From Symbiodinium kawagutii (lineage: Eukaryota; Sar; Dinophyceae; Suessiales; Symbiodiniaceae): DNA of 64,000 nucleotides. Positions 57,001 through 64,000 of the stretch are shown piece after piece; position 1 is the stretch's first letter, and every line of letters begins with the position of its first letter. Location: positions 132,443 through 196,442 of the forward strand of contig VSDK01003992.1 in NCBI GenBank assembly GCA_009767595.1. Reading direction: 5' to 3'. The position numbers and the translations under genes were made by a program. The notes beneath the pieces were generated by a model that saw only the letters and a program-made list of their open reading frames with translations, had not been told where the DNA came from and did not search any database.

Positions 57001-60000
57001 CGTTGCGCTACTGTCAAATTTCCCATCAACATCCATCAAAAAATCTGGAACTTAAGAGTTCTCAATCTGCATATTTCAACCGCAACAAAAGACTTGGCAC
57101 TGGGAATGACATGGTTTCGTGCAGCAGTGTTCACCTTCTTGCAAGCCTCCACCAATGGGGACATGAGTTTGGCACAAGGGTTTTCTAGACCAATACTTTG
57201 TGTCGTCATATCATCGAACCATCGAATCGAATTATTACAGTAATTCCCTGCTGGTTTACATTCCAAAAACCTGGGTGGGGACTTCATGGATTTTGAAATA
57301 CCGTACCCATGTACAAGTCCATACAGGTGCGGGTCCAAGGTAGTATCTTCCATCGAACTGGCAGCCAACTTTTTCTATCAATACCTGTCACCCGGCCTCA
57401 ATCTGGAAGCATTCATCGCCCAATGCCACGTTGACTTTCTGAGCAAATTCAGCCAATGCTTTGGCCAAGTCCCTCATTTCCTGGGCCGAAGGAGCGACTG
57501 GTCGGCTGTTGTTTCTAGAGTGGCTCTCTTACACAACTAATCTCCTGCTACACAGTACCCCGCACTGCTCTGAACCACCTGCAACCCATCTGAGCGAAAA
57601 TCCATTCGGAGTTCAGGGATCATGACACTTCTCCAGTTTAAAACACAATGAGAGTGCCAGACACAGCAAGGACCAATGCCACCAAACAAGCATTGGGTAT
57701 TCTGCCTAGTGCAGCAACCCCCTGACTTGAATGCGTCCATTTTCGAGGATGGGTCAAATTCCATGCGCACGCATACCCATCCAAGGAATTACGCCAGTTG
57801 TTCAGACACCCACAATGACTGTAAGACATTAGTAGGTGTTGCAGCGATAGAACTCCCACCCTATACACACACACACACACACACCAACCCAACAACTTAG
57901 CATGCCACAACATCCATGAATCAGGTAGCCGATCGAACCGCTTTCTACTCCCCAAACATGTGAACAAACAACTTGAGAATCATCCCACACCACAAAAAAC
58001 ATGGCAAAAATCAATGGACTGTGCCCAGCAACTTCCATCAATTGATTGCTTTAACCATCTCCATCCAGCCATGACCATCCACCAGGAACCCTCAACCGTC
58101 ATCCACCACCATCCACCGCCATCCACCGCGGCGGACCCTGCCTCGATCACCTCAGGGCCCCCGCCCGGCGTCTCAGGCATCTTGCACAGCACTCGCAGCG
58201 GCATCTGCGGCGAGGCGATGAATCCTTGGTGCCACGGTGAGATCTGGAGATGGTGGAGATGACCACGGTGGTGGATCTATGGTTGACTGACCATGGTGGA
58301 TCTATGGTTGACTAACCACGGTGGATCTATGATTGACTAACCATGGTGGATCTATGTGGATCTGGCTCTCAGATTGATGGTTGAAGGGAGTTGAAGGATG
58401 CTGGGATGACTAGCTGGATCTGCACTCCGCTTATCTAACATAGCACTGGAAAATCACCAGAAACCCTGGGAAACCAGCTACACTTGGTGGACTTCCAATT
58501 ACTATGTTAGATGATCAGAGGGTAGCTGTCAGGTTGATGGTGAAGGAAGTTGATTGCTGGATCCATGACTGGATCTATGACGAGCTGGTGGTTGGATCGC
58601 TGGGATTTTGGTTTTTTGTTTTTGCCGATCATTTTCGCATCCGGGACCAGACCTGAGATGGCGAGCTGGGTCAAGCAGTTGACCTACCAATAATGGGGGA
58701 CCATAACCAACCATTCTATAGGTGAAACAATGGTTAATGATAGGGGAACCAGGGGTACAGGGTTTTGACTCACAGCCATATGCAAGAATCATCAAATTAT
58801 AAGATACCCACGATGACCTTGTATATCAATGGTTTGAACCAGCAACCATTGGCAACCACCTTTTGTAATCCCTGCTGAACAATAACTGATTCTCCACCGA
58901 TCACATCCAATTCTTAGATCCCTGTAACCCCTCATAAAGGTATAACTATTACAACTCGTTGGTGGGAATAACCCATCGAATCGCAAGAACATGCTGGTCA
59001 ATTAGAAGCCATTATCCAAAAGTGTTTGAGGTTGAACATGTTGAAATTAACAAGCATACAACAATACTAAATTCAAAATTTGAAACCATCAACATCCACC
59101 AACCTGTCCGAATTTTGTGGCCTTGGTATAGCTCCAAGGCCAACAGAACCACGTCACATCCACCACAGAAAATCTTCTCCGGGACTCTTAGCGTTCGACG
59201 CAAGATTTCGGCGGCATTTTCGGTGTCAGTGTTGCCAGGAAGGGGCTCGGATAGAAGAGCTTCAGAGAAGGCTTTTCGACAGCCGGAAATGGTGGAGACG
59301 GAATTCTTCGCATCTTCACCTAAAAGTTGCAGGTTGAAGTTCATGGCTAATAATGGGGTTAATCCTAGGGGGTAATAACCAACAAAAAAAATGAATATTT
59401 CAACCATATGTGAGGCAAAAATGGTTCGCTTATTTTCAGGAATAATTAATGATGGATGATTTAGATTGATTTAGGGGGTCCCCTGTTTTGAGAAACTACA
59501 AAATGGGCTTCCACATGCGCATGGTGGGGCTGCCCGAATTAAATGTTGAACATTCGCCACTCGAGCAGCTACCTACCATACAGTAACTGGTGGGAAATGT
59601 TGTGCAGGAACATCATCGCTAGCCCCAAAAAAGTAAGCCTGCCGTATGTGGTGTGCAGTTGCTGCTTGCGTTGCGCTGCAGTTCCGCTGGTCGTCAAATT
59701 GGACAAGCATGCAGCTAATGATTTGTCTTTAGAGCGTAAAAAGTTTTCTATAAGGGTTAAAAAAAAATGTCAAATGATGTATGTGGGAGGTCCATACGCT
59801 AAGCCATTCTCACATCACAAATTGCTGCGGGTTTTCCTTCATTTCTAGGCAGTGTTTATGATGGCATCTCCCGCATCTCCCTTGTAGCGCCGTTGAATCA
59901 CCGGTTGAAACCCTCTAACTGACACTGGCGATCCATCAACAATCTGTTGCTACCTCAATTATTCATTGAACAAATGAAAGGCACCCTGCCCAAATGTCTT

Positions 60001-63000
60001 TCCTCCTCCATGAACAGGATCTTTGGATACATAACCTCCAATCTTTGGGTATAAAAACAATCTCCACTTGGCTAAACATTTTCCTACAAATAATTGTCTT
60101 GCCAATCTTCAAAAACTCGTACCACTTCTTTGGCATCTGAATCGATCACGCACCGAGCCGAGGCACTACATTCGGGCCATCTCCAAACCAATGCCATGCG
60201 CGAAGCGCTCAGGGCTGCGTTGGAGCGGAGGATCATGTAGCCACGGGATCTGCCAGTTTCACTGTCCACACGGGACATGGCATCCTGACACGGTGATGGT
60301 AGGGAAACACCCAGGGGGGACCGGTGAACCTCTGTGATTGGCTGAGGTTCCAACCAGCTGGGGGTTTTGAATGATGATTTGCAAATCACCAATTCGATCT
60401 TGGGAAAAGTTTCGGAAAACCCTGGATTTCATCACCGAGTTCGCGAAGTTCTTTGGTACAGCGGAAGTTGAAGGACTCGAACTAAGTTGCGTCACTGAGT
60501 TCTGCCTAGGTTGGAGATGGTTGGAGTACCACCTCATCCTATCCCCAGCTTCAGGTGATAAACCCCATGGTCACTATGGGGTGCAGCAACGCCCAGGTAG
60601 ATCCAGACACCCCCGTTACCGCCAGCCCCTGGTGTGCAGACCCAGCATCCCACAACGTCGTCAAGGGCACCCAGTGCGGCGGGGACTTGAACCGAGCCAC
60701 GTCCAAAATGAGGACCTGCCATGGCGTGGCTGCGGTGGTTGAGAGCCATGGGGGGTGAAGGATGGGCAACGGTTGATGATGCTGGTAATGAAGAGCTTCC
60801 TTCAGAATTGGATCAGATGATCAGAATTGAATTTATCTTTCATTGCACATGGGTTGGGAACCGATTAATTCTTTGTGTATAAAGAATTGGTTGTCATTGA
60901 ACAGCCAAGGACGAATAAGGAATCTTCAAAGATCATTGGATCTTAGACACGTCACCTGCCCCCCACAAAAGAAACACGTGCTTTATGGGCTTTGAACACT
61001 GTCCACTTGACAGCAAAGAAAACACTAGCACACTGTAGTTTGCAGGATCGAAATGATTTCTGCTGTTAACAAAATACGCACCTCTTGTATAATGCACCTA
61101 ACAAACAACAAACACATTGGATTGCCAAGGATATAGGCCATGAGCTATGAAACAATTGAAGGCTCATGCAATCACTTGTTCTGTAGATCGTATCATGTCT
61201 AGTTAGTCTAGTTCTATGTAATTCTTGTTAAAGGAGCTATGAACACCTGGTATCACCTGGTGACATTGGAGATCCCCTACCGCCTTCATCACAACCAGCG
61301 CCCATGGCACAGCTTCGCCTGATCGGTCTTGGCATGATATCCTCCGATGGGCGAATAGTGGCCATCGCCCGTCTGCCCGAAGGCCTTGCGGCTGTAGGAC
61401 ACTATGAGCACCTGAAGGGCAGGGAAGTCACTCGTAGGAAGCTCCGGAAGCCTTGGGTTTTGGAGCCCCCATCAACCCACTGCAAGCTGCATCTTTCGAA
61501 CCCAAGGAGCAGTTGAATGGCCATGAAAAAACGCCATCCTGTCAATGGGTGGTACACTTTTGGCCACCTTTGGGAAGTAAACAAGTGAAGAAAGAACGAT
61601 GTTGTGTGCACAAAAACGTTCACCACGTAAACCCAACCGGGTAGCTTGCTGCTGTGGGCCTCCCACAAGGGTGAATCGTACTTGTGGTAAATATGCCCTG
61701 CATCGGTTGCTAATATCAGATTTTTCATTGTTCTATCCGTTCGAATTCTGTGGGTAATTAAATTTTATGTAACCAAGTGATTCTCCCCGAACAGGCTCAT
61801 ATCTACTATTGTTCTCTCGTCCTGACTCCTAAGTTTGCATGATGGCAAAACAAACCCCACTGCAACCCGTTTCCCCCCAAATGGCATAATTAGAATCATG
61901 TTGAATGACGAAGTCAACCCTTCTTGGAACTATTCCATGACCGTTATGATGCTTCATGATGGTTAGGCTGATGATGACCAACGGCTGGTGATGAATCATG
62001 GTATTGCTGATATATGATGCTTCTACTTCCCATTACCATGATAATCCAAAATCTACTGATGATACTTACATCACTGATTCTGGCTGATGATGGTTCAATC
62101 TTATGGTCTAACCATCAATTGTCGTTCTAACATCCTGAATATATCAGGAAATACTCCTAGTGAATTATCAATATATCCTGTAATTGATTATCCTGCTAAT
62201 ATCAGCCATCATAGCCATTATATCCTGCTAAGATCCTTGGATTGCTGATATATCTCCTGGTTTTACGTGGCATATCTCCTGCTTGCTGGCGATTGCTGGA
62301 GCATGGCATGGGATCCCTTGGCGCCTGGAATTTCTCGTCCTCGGGATCCGCTGCACTGGTCTTGGTGACCTGGGGCCCGTGGGAAGTGCCTGGGAGATCC
62401 CTGAGAAATAAAACATAATAACCAATAGGCAGTGAACCAACAATAACCATGGTTAATATGTTTTATTATCATACATTGAACTAACTATGGTTAATATTGA
62501 ACTAACATATGGCCATTTAGCCATGGGTCAATATTAATCAACCAACTAGAGGAGAATTTACCAACAACAATAGGGAACACAATGGTTAACATTACAGGGG
62601 AACCAGGGGTACAGGGTTTGACCCACAGCCAATAGGGGGTTCTCAAAATAGAGGACCCCCCAAAGTTATGGTTGGTTTGTTAGTATCAATTGTTGAGATT
62701 GGATGATTTGGGGGCACCCGGGGCACCCCTATTTTAAGAAACCGCCATTTGTCAAGCACTGAACCAACAATAGCCATGGTTAATAGTGGTGAATAACCAA
62801 CAATTGGTGGTTGAACCACCCCTATGAAACGGATTGTGTTGTTCATGTCTATAATTTCTTTGTCTATGAGTTATCTCATACTGTAAGGTGTTAGTTGGTA
62901 CTATGGAGATGTCCCTGTTGTTTGATAAACAATTAACATATAATATTAACATATACAATTACAAGAATCTTCGACCAATACAATTATGCATTCTCGCTAT

Positions 63001-64000
63001 TTGGTATCATTTGACTTATCTGTCTTACAAGTGTAGCAGGTTTATAATTACACGGATTCTTCCTACTTATCTGGTGTTAAACTGTTTTATTGCTGTTTGG
63101 CATCACTATGCCGTGAACATCTACAAGGGTTTTCTGTAAAATGCATGATACTCCATAGTGTCTTAGATTAGACCTTACTGTGTAACTCTATTCAAGCTAT
63201 GGAACATATCAAACTCATTGGTATCATCATCATTGTCCGCATCACAACTCATGATCTTTACATCATTTCACCCATCATTCGCCGCTAGCCACATAATTTC
63301 AGCCAACATCATCCAACCTCAAGTGATGCCAGTGATGCCATCCACAAATCATTGTTCACAACCATCATCCACCATCATCCACCATCATTAACCATCACTA
63401 AGCATCATTAACCATCACTAACCATCACGAAGCATCATCCACCCTGACCCATCATCCACCCCCACCACCACCACCGAACCACAGCCTGCGCCCGGAAGTG
63501 CGCCAAGCCGTCGTCCATCTCCTCGTCGCAGCGGTGCGCCTCCACGTGGGCACCGTTGCAGCGGGCCAGGCAGGCGACCTTGCTGAAGGTGATGCCGCGC
63601 TCCTGGGGGCTGGGGAGGCAAGGGGGCTGGGCATGGGAGTGGCATGGGTGGGGGGTGGGGTGGGGTGGGGTGGTGGTTGGTTGGTTGGTGGTACTTCATG
63701 GTGGGTGGTTGGTGGATAGTGATTTCGTGACAGTCTGAAGGAGGAACCATGGCAGATCGAAGCAAAATCCAAAAATGATTCGCTACCTTGATCCTCTGAG
63801 CATTGTGATCGCTTGGCAGTTTTCGGCCTGAAGAACAATGGCGCATCCTTACGAAAATCAATGAAAATCATTTATAAACAATATCCACCGAGATTCTCCA
63901 CAAGCCGCATGACTCAGCGAACAAATCTCAGCTCCCATGGGCTCGATCACCGGCGCTGCGGCGCGCCTTGACCACGTCCAAAGGCTCGCAACAATCCAGC
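53839..64000 (-). CDS. PCS: Phytochelatin synthase (5' end beyond window)
   Basis: The enzyme transfers gamma-Glu-Cys between glutathione molecules to make metal-binding phytochelatins. Minus-strand exons: >64000-63967 (LDCCEPLDVVK), 63602-63486 (ERGITFSKVACLARCNGAHV), 62369-62325, 61411-61319 (FGQTGDGHYSPIGGYH), 60715-60650 (VLILDVARFKSPPHWVPLTT), 60284-60227 (SETGRSRGYMIL), 59319-59122, 58224-58151, 57480-57392, 56744-56618 and the last exon 53950-53839. The last ends in a helix and a Cys-rich tail (CGCERPQC), as in other family members. His of GDGHYSP and Asp of ILDVARF are two of the Cys-His-Asp triad; the Cys exon is off-window. Phases fit from the first exon through 56618. A probable exon near 54336-54495 remains, and at least one edge before the last exon is unresolved. 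Donors: GC mostly, GA at 60650, some GT. The C-terminal sensor half is less certain than the catalytic half. Confidence 0.93.
54014..54060 (+). repeat. (GAT)n microsatellite
   Basis: About 15 triplets, 60 bp upstream (in gene orientation) of the last phytochelatin synthase exon. Confidence 0.95.
54286..54520 (-). CDS. Probable additional phytochelatin synthase exon
   Basis: Minus reading GAWEVLKSLLSDVPEMLRTG, then IEDMLATQG. WEVLKSLLSDVP resembles the region after the catalytic domain in plant enzymes. Phase with the neighbouring exons is not settled. Confidence 0.4.
58260..58355 (+). repeat. ~25-bp tandem repeat (GGTGGATCTATGGTTGACT)
   Basis: Four units inside a phytochelatin synthase intron. 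Confidence 0.8.
58430..58525. repeat. Foldback family D, copy 2
   Basis: ATCTAACATAG and CTATGTTAGAT flank GGAAAATCACCAG and GGTGGACTTCC; a diverged relative of 48147-48266. Confidence 0.65.
58664..58778 (-). repeat. Foldback family B, copy 5
   Basis: Reverse orientation: GGGGAACCAGGGGTACAGGG, then TTGACTCACAGCCA at the right end. Confidence 0.7.
59466..59498. repeat. Foldback family A, right-arm fragment
   Basis: GATTTAGGGGGTCCCCTGTTTTGAGAAAC-type end; left arm not recognisable. Confidence 0.55.
62518..62631 (-). repeat. Foldback family B, copy 6
   Basis: Reverse orientation, from CCATGGGTCAATATTAATC to GGTTTGACCCACAGCCA; 3 bp from a family A copy. Confidence 0.8.
62635..62746. repeat. 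Foldback family A, copy 9
   Basis: GGGGGTTCTCAAAATAGAGG to CCCCTATTTTAAGAAACCGCC. Confidence 0.85.
62803..62832 (+). repeat. Foldback family C, left-arm fragment
   Basis: TTGGTGGTTGAACCACCCCT; right end not recognised. Confidence 0.5.

Noticed and set aside
57036-57190. Extra phytochelatin synthase exon (PCAKLMSPLVEACKK)
   Set aside because: The neighbouring exons 57392-57480 and 56618-56744 join directly in phase 2, so this exon is not needed and its phase does not fit.
1-64000. tRNA, rRNA or spliced-leader genes
   Set aside because: None recognised by eye; a dedicated search (tRNA covariance models, spliced-leader sequence) could change this.

Overview
The window looks like nuclear DNA of a dinoflagellate. 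Multi-exon genes use GC and sometimes GA splice donors as well as GT, an ISXO2/IS1595-like transposase gene is present (a family common in dinoflagellate genomes), introns are long and made of simple ATCA/ATGG-rich sequence, and the recognisable genes at the right all lie on one strand. No rRNA, tRNA or CRISPR array was recognised. No search was run, so the assignment is an inference.

Left third (1-16.3 kb). A gene with a GRF-like zinc-finger end (351-1187) is followed by an ISXO2-like transposase gene in two halves (about 1.5-2.43 kb and 15.15-15.85 kb). Between the halves sits one 12,719-bp transposon (2430-15148). It has ~40-bp terminal inverted repeats, a 2-bp TG duplication at its ends, and a CACTA/EnSpm-like DDE transposase (12589-14720). 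Joining the flanks with one TG copy restores a continuous reading frame, so the insertion can be placed to the base. The transposon carries six further genes on the same strand: a 107-aa three-exon protein, a 522-aa lysine-rich protein, a 449-aa zinc-finger/coiled-coil protein, a 132-aa protein with a basic tail, a 369-aa Q-rich protein and a 97-aa Cys/His protein. Every spacer between these genes holds one or more copies of a 14-bp near-palindrome (consensus GCGGTYATNACCGC). About nineteen copies were counted inside the element and none was noticed outside it. This is the most unusual system in the window.

Right two thirds (16.3-64 kb). Small exons lie far apart in simple-sequence introns, and the identifiable genes read on the minus strand. 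(1) A phytochelatin synthase gene enters from the right edge and ends at 53839; the His and Asp of its catalytic triad are visible and the Cys exon lies beyond the edge. (2) A FkbM-type methyltransferase gene occupies about 38.6-50 kb. (3) A two-exon membrane-protein gene lies at 42039-43172, broken by a 16-bp tandem duplication. (4) An unidentified Cys-rich multi-exon gene runs from about 32.1 kb to a stop at 22361. Further exon-like islands at 16-22 kb and 33-38 kb could not be assigned.

The introns and spacers of this part carry several families of ~90-125-bp foldback (MITE-like) elements, an inverted duplication that copied part of an exon, and many microsatellites.
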